Part shown: positions 34,381 through 47,117 of the stretch, piece after piece
Numbering within the stretch: the stretch's first letter is position 1
Layout of the letters: each line of letters opens with the position of its first letter
Assembly (NCBI RefSeq): GCF_001680005.1
Contig: NC_033556.1
Span: forward strand, 1,082,426 to 1,146,425
DNA length: 64,000 nt
Source: Plasmodium coatneyi
Taxonomy: Eukaryota; Apicomplexa; Aconoidasida; Haemosporida; Plasmodiidae
Direction of reading: 5' to 3'
The notes under the pieces: model-generated
Databases searched by the model: none
What the model was told of the DNA's origin: nothing
Seen by the model: only the letters and a program-made list of their open reading frames with translations
Translations under genes and position numbers: made by a program

Positions 34381-35757
34381 ATGGCAGGGGAACCACTTGG
34401 GGTATGTTCTTCCCTTGTTAAAATTAGATACATATATATTATTCATATAATACTCTGTGCATGATGTAATAAAGAAAAAAACATAGAATACATGAATAAA
34501 TTCACATATATACATATACATACATTCCATTAATTTCCCAATTATAGCAGAAAGAATTGAAGGAATTACCTTCAAGTAAACATTTCTATAGTAAGCTTGG
34601 AAAAACCGAGGACCCCTGTAATGGTGAACATTCCGTGGGAGAAGTAAAAGAGAAGCTGAAGGAGAATATGCATCTGCAGGGTTATGCAGAGGACATTGTG
34701 AAGGCCTGGTGTTATGTGGGCGAAATGAACGGGAGCGACCATTCATTCTATAATGATCGTTGTAACTTCCTATATTATTACATAGGAAGTAAAATGCCTA
34801 CCCCAAAGCAAGGAGAATTATTCTCCGATCTTATGAATAAAGTTTACAATGCATTACAGGGACTGAATGATGGGGATAAGTGTGGAATTACGTATACTGA
34901 TAATAATGTTGACTACAGACTTTTAATGAAAAGAAGGAAAGTTCATGATTTCTGTTATGATTACGACACTATAAAACAACAATTAGAAAATCATGGCCGC
35001 TCGTGTGATGGGGCATATTACCAACATCTAAAGGAAGTTGTTGAAGCTTATGATGCAGTCTGCAGAAATGGTACTGGATTGGAAATACGCAATGTGATAA
35101 ACTTAAAAAAGCGATTGGGGACTACCAGTCTGGGAAAGTGTTGGAACTGAAGTCAGAGGAGGAAACAACTTCACCAGAGACTGGTACTACAATACACAAA
35201 AACGTCTCGTTAGAATTTAAATATACGTCCCAAGCCCATTTAGGATCTTCCATTAGTACAGCTACTCTTGAGGACAATATCATAACTGCGGTATATTCAT
35301 CACTCTTTGGACTAATGGGATTAACAGCACTTGGTTTCTTTTTATATAAAGTAAAAATTATTATCACTGTGTCTATATACACATATGTATTATATATATA
35401 TGTATGTATATATGATACATATATATATATGTATATAATACATATTCCACCTCCCACTCTCCTTCCACTATTCAGTATACGCCTCTATCTTCTTGGGTAG
35501 GGAACTCTTCCAGGAGTAGAAAAAAAAGATCAATTAACCACGACTTGGGCACCTTAACAGAAGACGACGACGACGACGACGGTTCTTCTACAGAATCATA
35601 TTCAAGATCCAACCTAACAGGAACCGACAGTGCAACAGAATATTCCATCCCATACACCACTACTGCTACTACACGACCATCCAACAGCAGCGGAAGACGA
35701 AGGACCAATACAACAGGAGGTCATCACCGAAGAAATATAGGTTATCATCCCACGTAA
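34381..35757 (+). pseudogene. KIR: KIR gene with a frameshift in the main exon
   Basis: Exons are 34381-34401 (MAGEPLG), 34548-35350 and 35476-35757. The main exon reads normally through KELPSSKHFYSKL, KAWCYVGEMNG, CNFLYYYIGSK and HDFCYDYDTIKQQ. It loses frame near 35065-35083: one frame stops at 35150, while the expected Cys/Lys-rich end and membrane segment (LMGLTALGFFLYK) continue in another. Exon length (803) is not compatible with open splicing. The last exon is intact, with a run of six Asp, and ends NIGYHPT. Either a recent pseudogene or a one- or two-base assembly error; the rest shows no decay. Confidence 0.8.
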
Positions 35758-36602
35758 TATTCACTCTACACGGAGGAACAAAATGGAATATACTCCTGTG
35801 TACATCATAAGTAGCATGTAAAGCATTCGAATGTGTAATGTGTCGTACATTTAATATAAAGGGGCTATGCGCACACACAGTTTATATATACACCGCATAC
35901 AGTGTATGAGGAAAGAGCAAAGTGGCATTTTTCTTTTTATTTTCTTTCCTACATTCTTTTTCATTTGTTTCTTTTTTTTTCCTTTTTATGGTTCCACTAC
36001 ATTTATTCTTCCTTATTTCTTCCTTAATTATATATGTACATATGATATTTTTGGTGCATAGATATAATGTGTTATAATTGTTTTAAAAATTGAACAACGT
36101 GCATATATATACATACATACATGTATAATTGAAAAGGGAGAAAATACGAAATGTTTAATAAAAATAACAGAAGGGAAGGGAGGAAGAAGGAACAAAATGT
36201 TTGTAAAAATTTTTCCCCGCTACACTTCAACCCCTTTAAAAATGAATACATACATAATGTGCATACTATAATAAATGTGTATTCTATAATAATAATTGCA
36301 TTTCTGCTTTTTAAAAAAAGCAAAATAATTGCTTTTAAAAAATGAATACAATATAATTTGTATTCTATAATAAATGTGCATTGCTGTTTTAAAAAAAGCA
36401 AAATAAATTGCTTTAAATGAATACATATATAATGTGCATTCTATAATAAATTGCTTCAAAAAGAATAACTTCTTTAAGAAGGAATAATTGCTTTTTAAAA
36501 AAAGCAATATAGTTGTTTTAGATGAATGAATATATAATGAACAATTTTTCAGCATAATTATATATGTACTAATATATAAGTAGGATGAACATACCATTAG
36601 AA
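35758..36602. other. Intergenic spacer with hairpin-repeat array
   Basis: AT-rich upstream region of the next KIR. The array at 36225-36560 is described separately. No ORF. Confidence 0.6.
36225..36560. repeat. AATGAATACATA / GCTTTTTAAAAAAAGC array
   Basis: Imperfect tandem units join an ATGTGCATTCTATAATAAAT piece to a self-complementary TTGCTTTTTAAAAAAAGCAA piece able to form a small hairpin. About five units are seen, each with indels. The same array is found at 59565-59790, again just upstream of a two-domain KIR. Confidence 0.85.
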
Positions 36603-39399
36603 AATGGCAAGTGTAAGTAGAGAAAAATCAAAACACACAAACATAATAAAAGGGGAAGGAAAAAAAAAAAAAATTATTATCACCTTTCTTTCCACTTCGT
36701 CCTTCTCAAATTTACTTTTAGGGGGACGCAGGCGGTTCAAATAAATTACCTGCACAGAAGGTGTACGATGAACTTGATAAAAAAAGAAAGGATTGTGTAC
36801 TTCCTGGTAGACGGAACAAAGAACAAATAGAGGAGGATGTGAAGTTAGCATTGAATGCAGAACAAATAAAAGATAACGACTTGCCCAAACAAATTGTCAA
36901 TGCTTGGTGTCAAGCATGTGCAATGGACAAGACTGGAAAACTACCGGATTTTGACCCTTCTAAATTTCTATATTTTTGGATAGGTGAGAAAATAATAGCA
37001 AAGAAGACCGAAAGTCAAAATTTTAAGGGGGCCATGCAGGCAGCATACCACAACCTGAAGAGTTCTTCATGTTCGAACGGGTGCACTAATATGTGCTACG
37101 ACTTTGGTGAAACGAATTTTGAACAAAGTAAAAAATTATTTGATTTTGGTTACAACCTTGAAACTTTAAAACAGCAAGGGTCGAAGGACAGTGCAAATCC
37201 TTGTTGGCCAGAATATGACCAACACTGGAATTCTGCTAAAACAGCATATGAAGAAATGGGTGCTCACTGTGGTGATACTGATCACACTTGTACTGCATTT
37301 AGGAAAAAATATGATCACTATTTTAAAAAAAACAAGGGGCAGGAACCAGAACGACCAACATTGCCATGCGCAACGGAACCCGAAAACGAGGAAGAAGAAC
37401 CTACATCGTGCCCCAAAGAACTAACGGACTTCCATCACGACGCCGCTATTCCAACTGATGAGGGATTGTTAAAGGTAAGTAAAACAAGGTATAGAGGGTC
37501 CATTCAAAATGGAACAACATCCTCATTAAAAGAATGGAACAACATCATTCCTAAAGAAGGGAAGGAATAGAACAACATTCCTTGTTCAGGGGAAAGGAAT
37601 AACTTAACTTGGGGGGATAGGAAGGGGTCTAAGGAGGGAAGAAAGGAAGGAGTGTCTAAGATGGAAAAGAAGGGCTCAAGGCGCAGGGAAGGAAGGATGA
37701 TTGTTAGGGGTGGTAGGTGGAAGGAAGAGTTGTTAGAGATAGTGATAGATGGAAGGAAGGATTGTTAGGGGGGTTCAGGGTGGAAGGATGATTGTTAGGG
37801 GTGGTAGGTGGAAGGAAGAGTTGTTAGAGATAGTGATAGATGGAAGGAAGGATTGTTAGGGGGGTTCAGGGTGGAAGGATGATTGTTAGGGGTGGTAGGT
37901 GGAAGGAAGAGTTGTTAGAGATAGTGATAGATGGAAGGAAGGATTGTTAGGGGGGTTCAGGGTGGATGGATGATTGTTAGGGGCGGTAGGTGGAAGCAAG
38001 GAAGAAAGGAAAAAACAATGGAATAAGGAGGAATAAGAAGGAAAGAGAGTCTAAGGAGGAAAGAAGGAATGAAGGAAGGAAAGGAAGGAAAGAAGGAAAA
38101 AAGGGAAATGAATAATATAGAAGTCTGTCTATATATATATTCCACTCTACCTTTTTCCCCTGCCAACTACATATTTGCAGGACGATCATTTGGAAAAATT
38201 ACCTTCAAAATTGTTATATCAGAAATTTGATAATGGTGCTGGTGAAAGTAATTGTGATGACCAGAACATGAACGACGCAAAAACTGCTTTGGAAAGAGTA
38301 CTAACGGGACGTGGGCTTAATGGCATTGATGTGGAAAAGGTTGCAAATGCATGGTGTTATATAACTCAGAGCATGAAGAAGAAGTGTAATTCGTTGTTTG
38401 AGGATCGCTATCATTTTTTCTATTTCTGGTTTGGTGGAGTGCTCTTTAATCATAGGGACGGAAGAATTGGTTCACTAACTGACATTATGGAAAAAATTCA
38501 CGATGAGCTGATTCAAATAAAGGGGGGTGACAAGTGTGTACTTATGTGCAAAGATGTTAATGACAAAACCACTTTCAACAAAAGAAAACTAGCGTTTGAA
38601 TATTATACAAACTATAAAAGTATAAAGGAACATTGGGAAAAGCATCAGTACAAGTGTGATAAGGCATATTACGATTACCTCAAAGAGACTTATGAAGCAT
38701 GGGATGCTGTACGTCAACAATGCAGTGGCAAGAAAGACAAAGGTTACTGTGACGAATTTAATGGGAATTATAAGAAGCACGAAGAGAAACCAATAACACA
38801 GTTGACTTGTACTTTAGATCCAAGAGCGGTCACTCAAAATAAGAAGGCACACGAGGAAGGTTCTTCTGTGGAAGGAGGACCTGTAACCGTCACCCCAATC
38901 ATCTCATCCGTGCTTGGAATAGGTGGAGGATTAGCTTCCATTGCCCTTCTTTTATACAAAGTAATTACCACTATTTCCACCACTAACACACTTAAAAATA
39001 TATAAATAGGAGCATTTATTATGAATATTTCTTCCTATTTATTAATTAGTATAAAAGTTGCTCCGTATTATGTATACATGTGGCACACATCTTCCACTGC
39101 TCGTTTTTTCCTTGCTTTTATTTTAGTATACACCACTATTCCATGGGATACGGGGAATCACCCCTAACAAAATAAAAAGAAAAAGGAGTACATCTGTCAG
39201 CAGAAATGAATTCGATCTGCGATCCATGGACGATGACACCTCCACCCTATATTCCACAGAAGCATCAACCCTAGGTTCTATGGAAGAAGGGGACAATTCT
39301 ACCATATATAATGGCGAACGAGAACGATCACCATCTAGGAGAGGGACAAATACTAATAGAAAAAGGCATAATAAAAATATTAGTTATCAAAGTATTTGA
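36603..39399 (+). CDS. KIR: Two-domain KIR protein
   Basis: Exons are 36603-36611 (MAS), 36722-37474, 38181-38960 and 39127-39399; about 604 residues. Domain 1 has NKLPAQKVYDEL, NAWCQACAMDK, FLYFWIGEKI, a CSNGCTNMC cluster and LFDFGYNLET, and lacks the strong acidic linker of its relatives (only ENEEEEPTS). Domain 2 has LEKLPSKLLYQKF, NAWCYITQSM, YHFFYFWFGGVL and FEYYTNYKS. The membrane segment ends LLLYK. The last exon starts YTPLFHGIRG and ends NISYQSI. Intron 2 is long (about 700 bp) and holds a 91-bp minisatellite. Confidence 0.9.
37701..37985 (+). repeat. 91-bp G-rich minisatellite in a KIR intron
   Basis: Three full copies plus a partial fourth of a 91-bp unit. Starts of TTGTTAGGGG fall at 37701, 37792, 37883 and 37974, a constant period. 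Units contain GGGGTGGTAGGTGG and GGGGGGTTCAGGGTGG on the transcribed gene's coding strand, with potential to form G-quadruplexes. Copies differ by only a few bases. Confidence 0.95.
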
Positions 39400-40278
39400 T
39401 GTAACACAATGCAACGTAATGCACCTTCCACCTCATTAGAACCTCCTTTTCTTACTCCCCCTTCCTTCATCCCGAACTATAAGTAACCGTGCACTGAGCT
39501 CCTAAGTAGAAAAAAGGACTACTACTATATATTGTGTGACAAAAAAATGAAAAAAAAAGACTCTACACTATACTACACTATACGACACTAACACTACACC
39601 ACACTACACTCTAATAATAATACCATACCACACGCTAATACTACACTAATAGTATACACTAATAATAATGCACCACCATACCACCACATCACAACACTCC
39701 ACACTCTAATAATAATACACTAATCCATATTTTTCTTTTAATATATAGAATAAAAAGACTTTCCCCTCCTTAATATTATTATAAGAAGGAAAAAGAAAAT
39801 AACTTATTTAAGGAAGAATAAAACGTACTTTTAAAAAGGAGGGGTGGAAGGACGTAAGTCCTTCGGTACTCCGTATACGTATATATATATATATATGTGT
39901 ATAACCATTAATATATACGCTAATATGATACCCACAAAGGGGGAAAAAAAAAAAAGGAATAACAAGGAATAAGAAGGAAAGAAGGAAAGAGGGAAGGACG
40001 AATGAGGAATAAGAAAGAATAAGAAAGAATAAGAAGAAAAGAAGGGATAAGGAAAGGAATAAATAAATAAAAAAAATAAATATAAATAAATAAATGGGAA
40101 AAAAAATGTTCATATTCATTCGTTCATTAATAATAATTACTCTCCAAAAGTATATGAAGAACTCCTGAATATACTCCATGTTTTATATATATGAACATAT
40201 ATAAGAAGGAAGGAAGAAACAGCATCTTCTAACATCACTTTATTATATATACCAAAAAAAATATATTATACCTAAACA
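39400..40278. other. Intergenic spacer
   Basis: 39560-39725 contains CACACTAATAATAATAC-type short repeats like those at 31300 and 46100. 39768-39845 repeats 33241-33300. (TA)n and GAAGGAATAAGAA purine tracts follow. No ORF. Confidence 0.6.
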
Positions 40279-43025
40279 ATGGTAAAAAAGGAATAATATC
40301 AATTGACATTTACACTATTGGAAAATGCATATAGATTAATATGTGTACATATATATATATAATATTCCACCGACCATGCTATAGGGGAAATGTATGGATA
40401 TGTATGGACATGTATACACACACATATTTCAATTATACATTTTTAGGCAGGGGAAAGTACAGTTACATTACCCTCAGAGGAAGTATATGCTAAATTCGAT
40501 GCGGGAAAAGGAGGGAGTTGTATATTCCAAGGAAGAAAGAAGAACCCCAGTGACCTGGAAGGAGAACTGAAACTATCATTATCGTCATACAATGGGAGTA
40601 ATTGGGAGTTGATTAGTAAAATTGCAAATAACTATTGTCACGCATGTAACAGAGGAAGGGGCGATTGGTTGCCTACTTTGGGCGATAGTGACCTCTGTTA
40701 TTTCTTTTATTATTGGTTAGGTGATAAGGTAAGGGGAGAATTTACTACGGCAGAGAACCATTTCCAAATGGTTATGAGTGCAATTTATGGGAAGCTGGAG
40801 AAATTCGCTCCTAGATGTTCATGTACCAATTTGTATGAAGGTCTTAAGAAAGATAGGTTCGAACTGGCCAAAATACTACATGACTACTACTATGACTACA
40901 ATTTTATACGGAGAGGATCGAAGTATAGTGAATATTGCAATAATGAAAAGTACCAGCAGTCCTACAACAAAGCTGAATCAACATATACAGGGGTTACTTC
41001 ATATTGCCAAAACAGAGGTGGAGATTCATATTGTCCCAAATTTAACAAAAATAAAGGGGAGAGGGGGGAATATAGGCAACCGCAGGAATTGATATGTAAA
41101 CCTGCTGCTGACTTGGCAGCAGAAAAATCTGTTGCTACCGAACTATCAGAATCATCATTGTCAGGACTACCACAGGTTAGTCATTACTTCTCTTCCCTTT
41201 TCTTCTTCTTCTCATTCGAGAAAATATATATATGAGAAAAATAAATACAACAACATTTTTTCTTTGTGTGCACAATGAAATAGAGAATGTAATAGAAGGA
41301 ACATGTATGTAAGAAATGTACATATGTGAAGGAAATGTACACATATATATATATATATATGTGGAAAAGAGCACTTACTTATATATATACATTTAACTAT
41401 TCCTCCTGTTACCAATTCTATATATATTTTTTTTAGGGAAAGGGAGGCGTTTCGCATAAGTTACCTTCAGAATTAGAGTACGGTACATTGGAAACAAGAT
41501 ATGATTGTGGGATGCGGCAATATAGGGAGCAGCCGTACTGTGAACAGATTGTACGGACAAATGTAAAGAACGCATTATGGTCGTGGAGCCAGCATGTATT
41601 GGGGGAAAATGACAAATTAGCCAATCAAATTGTAAAAAATTATTATACAGCATGTAGAATGGACAAGAACGGCTTATCCTACTATGATCCCTGTAAATTT
41701 TTATATTATTGGTTAGGTGATAAAATAATAGGGAAAGTGTCTGAGAATTCGCAGTTCTCAGGGGTCATGCGCACAATTTACGAGCACCTAAGAAAGGCTA
41801 ACTTCTGGAGTACCTGCACAAATGAATGCACCAATTTGTACGATGGTATTAACAAGAAACTCTTCACACCCGCTAAAATATTACATGACTACTACTATGA
41901 CTATAATAAAATACAGACGAATGGGGAAATTGCTAAATATTGCAGTAGTGAAAATTACCTCAGTTCCTTCCAGGATGCCCAATCAACATATACAACAGTA
42001 AGTTCAGATTGCATCAGCACTGGCGGAGATAAATATTGTCCTAATTTTAAAACGAACCCTAAGGACGAATTTCTACCACCAAAAGAATTAACATGCCCGG
42101 ACACACTCGTCCGTATGGAAAAAACTAACGAGGAGAGAGCAGGTAAGCACAATATAACTACCTTAAGGAAAGTAGAACTACTTTAAGTGAAGTAACTACC
42201 TTAAGTACAGTTATTCTTTATCCCCCCTCCACCTCCCTTCCACCCCAACACCAACGTCCACCCCCATTTCTATCATATTTTCCTTTAGAAGTTTTGCCAT
42301 CATCTGTAGAACCTACTCAACCCACTCCTCAAGCAGCAGTATCACACACCGAGGGAAGTAGTCTGGAAATGGGAGGGCAGGGGGGAGGATCATCCTCCAC
42401 TGGTGGAAGTAGAGCACCCTCTCCTGCGTCACTATCACCGGGTACACCGGCATTAGCTGCGCATGGGCACCTAGGGTCCGGAACGGTGGTGCTTCCTACA
42501 GTGGACAGCACAGCGTCCACCTTTCCTACCACTGCAACCATCTCTTCTGGAGCTGCAGCAGCAGTAGCAATTCCATTAATTGCTTCCTTATTATATAAGG
42601 TATGTACACTAACGCCACGATCATAAAACACCAACCACCACCCTAACAACCTTCCTTTTACCTACCACCACCTAACACAACCTTCCACCACCCTAACAAC
42701 CTTCCTTTTACCTACCACCACCTAACACAACCTTCCACCACCCTATCACCTAACAATCATAATATCCCTTTCTTTTTTTTTTTTTTTTTAGTATACCTCC
42801 TTATCTTCTTTGATAAGTAACACCCTCTTTGGAGGAGGAGGAAGAAGCAACAATAATAATAGAGGAGGAAATATAAGAAAAAAAAGAACAGCTGCCACCA
42901 GGCGCAATTCGGAAACATTCACAGAAGCTTCAAGGGAAACTTATTCTCCCGCAACAGAAGATTCAACAATAAATTCATCCGAATATTCTATTCCATACAC
43001 CACCACTACTGGAACATCTAGGTAA
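40279..43025 (+). CDS. KIR: Two-domain KIR protein, possibly one-codon first exon and shortened tail
   Basis: Large exons are 40447-41175, 41437-42142, 42289-42599 and 42792-43025; the best first exon is the ATG at 40279-40281, followed at once by GTAAAA. About 660 residues. Both domains are of the same subtype: domain 1 has NNYCHACNRGR, CYFFYYWLGDKV and ILHDYYYDYN; domain 2 has KNYYTACRMDK, CKFLYYWLGDKI and the identical ILHDYYYDYN. An extra intron (42143-42288) splits the region before a Gly/Ser/Pro/Ala-rich linker. A membrane segment (AAAAVAIPLIASLLYK) follows. The last exon begins YTSLSSLISN but stops after TTTTGTSR, lacking the usual Arg/Asn tail and N-I-x-Y end; a repeat follows immediately. 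Confidence 0.83.
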
Positions 43026-43039
43026 ACACCTAAGATTTT

Positions 43040-43290
43040 CATTCATTTAAGAAAATGTTCATGTAGATGTTCATCTACCAGATGGTGTGTTCATTCATCT
43101 GAGAAGGAGATGTTGTTGTTGTTCATTCATACATGTAGATGTTGTTGTTTGTTATCATCTGAGAAGAAGATGTTTTTGTGTTCGTTCATCCATCTAGATG
43201 TTCATCTGGGAGAAGATGTTCTTGTTGTTGTTTGTTCATCTACCAGATGATCATTCATCTAAAAGATGATCATTCATCTAGATGAAGGAG
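43040..43290. repeat. TTCATCTAGATG-type repeat with palindromes
   Basis: Irregular units contain GATGTTGTTGTTCATTCAT and the palindromes CATCTAGATG and ATCATTCATCTAGATGA. About ten partial copies follow the early stop of the preceding KIR, where the rest of its last exon would be expected. Confidence 0.85.
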
Positions 43291-44264
43291 GGAAAGCGCA
43301 CTTTTTTGAATGGAGAAGGAAGAGAAGGGAAGGAGTGTAAAATGCTTATAAAATAATGGTATATTTACATATAATATAATGTATGCAAACATTGTGCAAA
43401 CATTTTACCCCACGTGAATAAGCTCGTTATAAGATAATGGTCGAATTTTAAAAGAAGAAGAAAAAAAAAAAAAAGAACACTATTATTATACCTAAACAAT
43501 CATAAATGGAAAGAGGAGGGGGGGAGGGTGTACTGTAAAAAGTACTGCTATGAACAGGAATATATATATCTTGCATATATATAATATATGCTATTGTTTG
43601 CATTATATTCCTTCCTTCCCTTACCTATTTCATATGAATTCACACGCTCCTCTCCTCAATAAATATGCATGCATACATATATTTAAGAAAGGAAGCAAAA
43701 AATGTATTGTACATATAGAAACTGCACAATATATGTACGTTAATAACTTTCATATAAGCAGCACCTCCTTTCAAAGAAACAAAAAAAAAAAAAAAAAGAA
43801 AGGTGCTCACCCATGTGAAATTTAGAGTATTTTTGTGTATTTGAAGGAAAAAAAAGAAAAAAAAGAAACGTGTTCACCCATGTGAAATATAGAGTATTTT
43901 TTGTGTATTTGAAGGAAAAAAAAAAAGAATAAAAAAAAAAGAATTACAAAAATTACTAATTTATAAATAATCTCCTAAAAAATTTCCCGTTTTACAAAAA
44001 AAAAAAAGAGGGAATGTTTCGCCCTCCCCCTGTATACATAATAAGTGGAGCGTACATATAAATGCGCTGTTGTCATCACTGAGAATGAAAGAGTGTGTAT
44101 TATTCGAAAAAAAAAAAAAAAAACTTAATAATTCATGATAACTACTATAACAGGGGCTCAATGCTCACACATATTTATTCCGCATTAATATATAAACGTC
44201 TTCAAGCATTAATTTATTACATGTAAAAATGTAAACGGGGAAAAGAAACGCAGTGGAAAAAAAA
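43291..44264. other. KIR upstream spacer
   Basis: Contains a KIR-type block near 43487 (CCTAAACAATCATAAATGG) and a direct repeat of about 60 bp (43800-43870 and 43868-43930, with CATGTGAAATTTAGAGTATT). Poly(A) runs. No ORF. Confidence 0.6.
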
Positions 44265-45335
44265 ATGGCAACCTTACTACAGGTTACGTTCCGTTCTTTC
44301 AACATAAATAATTAAGTGCTGTGTATGTAAGAATTTGTGTATAATTCCAAGGAAATGTTGAATTATATTAAGTATATATATTTTACTGATTGCATTTATA
44401 GAGGGGCGACCTAAGGACACTGCCCTCAAAAGTAGAGTATAGTAAATTAGAAGAAATTACGAAAGACTTCGATACTATTACGTGCAATCCAAAAGTGAGG
44501 TCCGAATTAATGAAATATTCCTCGGATGGAAATGTTGTCAATCGAATTATGAAGGTATTCTGTTATTTAAAGGGAATGAAGGATGATGGAAGTGAGAAGG
44601 TGGAATGGTGTAGACTTTTTTATTATTGGATGGGTGAAATATTGCTTCAAAATCCTGGGAATATAGAATTCCACAAAGTTATGAATAATTGTAGGAGTGA
44701 AATATTTACTGCAGGAGTACTGTCCAGTTATTACTTTATGTCCACTTATGATAATATTGAAATATTCCAAGCGCTGAAAATATTGTTCGATTACGATAAC
44801 GACAAAGATTTTATAAAGGGACAATTAGGAGATGGAAAAAGAGAATGTACAGAAGAATATCATACATATTTGGAAAATATAAAAGAGGCCTATAGGAAAG
44901 TGAACACAGAATGTGACAAGACTACTATGTACGAATGGTATGAAAAATTTGAGGAGTTATTTGGGAAGGGGAGCAGGGAGAAAGATTTAAAATTGAACTG
45001 TAAGCTTGTAGGTATAGCACCGAATAGGATAACAGGTAGCTCTGAATCACAGACAGATGCATCACAGTCCAATACTACCAACTCATTTTCCGGAAGTACC
45101 GTCATCATCAACAACATTTCATATGGAATGTTAACCACCGCATCTTTATTCATCACTTTCTTCTTCTACAAGGTAAGAATGATTACAATGATTACAATGT
45201 ACAACCATATGCATTTGCTATATCTCGTCCCATACACATATACATACATATAAACATACATATATGACATACATACATATATATATGTGTAAATACATAT
45301 ATATGTATACATACAATACATATATACACATACGT

Positions 45336-45366
<31 letters not shown>

Positions 45367-45777
45367 GTCTACATACATATACATATATTTATATATATAT
45401 GTGTATGTGTAATTTTACCTTCTCCTTATTTCTTTGTTTTTTCTATTTAGTATATTTCCTTATTATGGCCAGGAGGACGGAGTCCCCCTACTAAAGCTAC
45501 AGGAAGAAGAAGAAGGAACAAATTATGGAAGAATAACTTGGACGTCATGGTAACGGACAGTTCAACAACAGAAGATGCTTCCACAACAACACACTACACA
45601 TACGATTCTACTGAATATTCCACACTTGGTTCAACAACAGAAGAGTCTACAACAGCAGAGCATTCGACAGTGTATTCTTCCCCCTATGTTAGCCATACAA
45701 GAAGAAGGAATAATAATGGACACCAACAGCAACTTAAACAACGTCAAAGCAAGAACCTACGTTATTATCCCACATAA
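44265..45777 (+). CDS. KIR: KIR protein, single domain
   Basis: Exons are 44265-44282 (MATLLQ), 44402-45172 and 45451-45777; 371 residues. The main exon starts RGDLRTLPSKVEYSKL and has MKVFCYLKGMKDD, WCRLFYYWMGEIL, ILFDYDNDKDF and CTEEYHTYLENIKEAY. The membrane segment ends FFFYK. The last exon starts YISLLWPGGRS, has Thr/Ser-rich DSTEYSTLGSTTEEST-type repeats and ends NLRYYPT. The first-exon donor GTTACG is weak but resembles the GTTCGT and GTTAGC donors of other KIRs here. The next gene downstream is a 2TM gene, as with the KIR at 28744. Confidence 0.88.
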
Positions 45778-47117
45778 TATTCCCTCCCTGCCTAATTTAT
45801 AAATAACGTATTTAATATACCCTTTTCCCTTCATATTATAAGTAATGTACGTAATGTACCCCTATTCCCCCTAAGAAAACAATAATGCCACCCCCCCTAA
45901 TACACAAACACCACACTAACAACAACAAAACACAAAACACACAACACATTTGTGTGTGTGGAATGTAACAGCACAGTATGTGTAATGTAACACACATTGA
46001 TTGGAATGTATAATGTAATATCACATTGTGGAATGTAATGTTTAATGTAATGTCCTCCTTCTTTTCATTAATTCTGCATTACATATAATACCACCACCAC
46101 TAACAACAACACCACACTAACAACACTACACTATACTACACTACTACTACACCACGACACTCTAACAACAATACCACCACACTAACACCACTCTAATAAT
46201 ACACCACACTAACACCACACACTCTACTAATACCACCACAACATCACTCCACTCTAATAATAATACACCACATCAACACAAGATTCTCTAATAATACATT
46301 AATACGCAGATGTAGTAATACACTAATACAGGAGTACATTCTGTAAAACTTTAAATCTGTCGCTCTATACTTAAAAAAGAAATATCCCTTCCATTCTCTT
46401 CCTAACAACGTGCAAAAAATCCTACTCATTGCTCCCTCCTTTTAAACTGTGTTTTTTTTTTTTCATCATTATATCTAAAATAGAAGAGGCGCAAAAAAAA
46501 AAGTTTTTTTCTTTGAGCATACATGAACACAACACAGGACTATGCATCTATACAACTGCATTTATAATTTTTCTAATATGCTCAAAATATGTAGATAATT
46601 CGCTCCTATTGTACATCGTTAGAAGGAAAGTGCGATACATATAATCAGAGAAAAAGTGATCACATTATTTATTTTTTTTTTTTCTTCTTCTCTCCCTTTC
46701 TATATAGAAAAAAAGAAAACTAATAACATTAATTAATTTTTTTGAAAAAACAAAATATAATTATGTGCAATTAAAATGAACTTTTTGTTTTTTTAACTAT
46801 GCTAAATTATTATATTTTTCGTATTAATTATTATGCATACTAATACATTCTAATTAAAGAAATATATATATACACACCTACAATGAAAACAACAAAAAGC
46901 AGTATACATCGCGCATACAACACAACCGAATTAACATACTATTCTAAACACAGAGAAAAATAAAATAATCATCATACAAATTACGCTAATATAAACAGAA
47001 GGAAGGAAAAATTTTTTCACTTTAAAAACCTTTTTTTTTTTTACATTAAAAAAAAATAATAAAAAAAAATAAAAAGAAGAGCAAAATAAAAAAGAAAGGA
47101 AGCAAAACAAAAACAAA
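45778..47117. promoter_or_regulatory. 2TM-gene upstream block (second copy)
   Basis: 46050-46680 repeats the block at 31250-31830, including the short CCACACTAATAATA repeats and the GATGTAGTAATACACTAATA segment. 45940-46060 has GTGGAATGTAATGT repeats also seen near 59100-59180 and 62150-62220 after other KIR stops. Confidence 0.65.
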
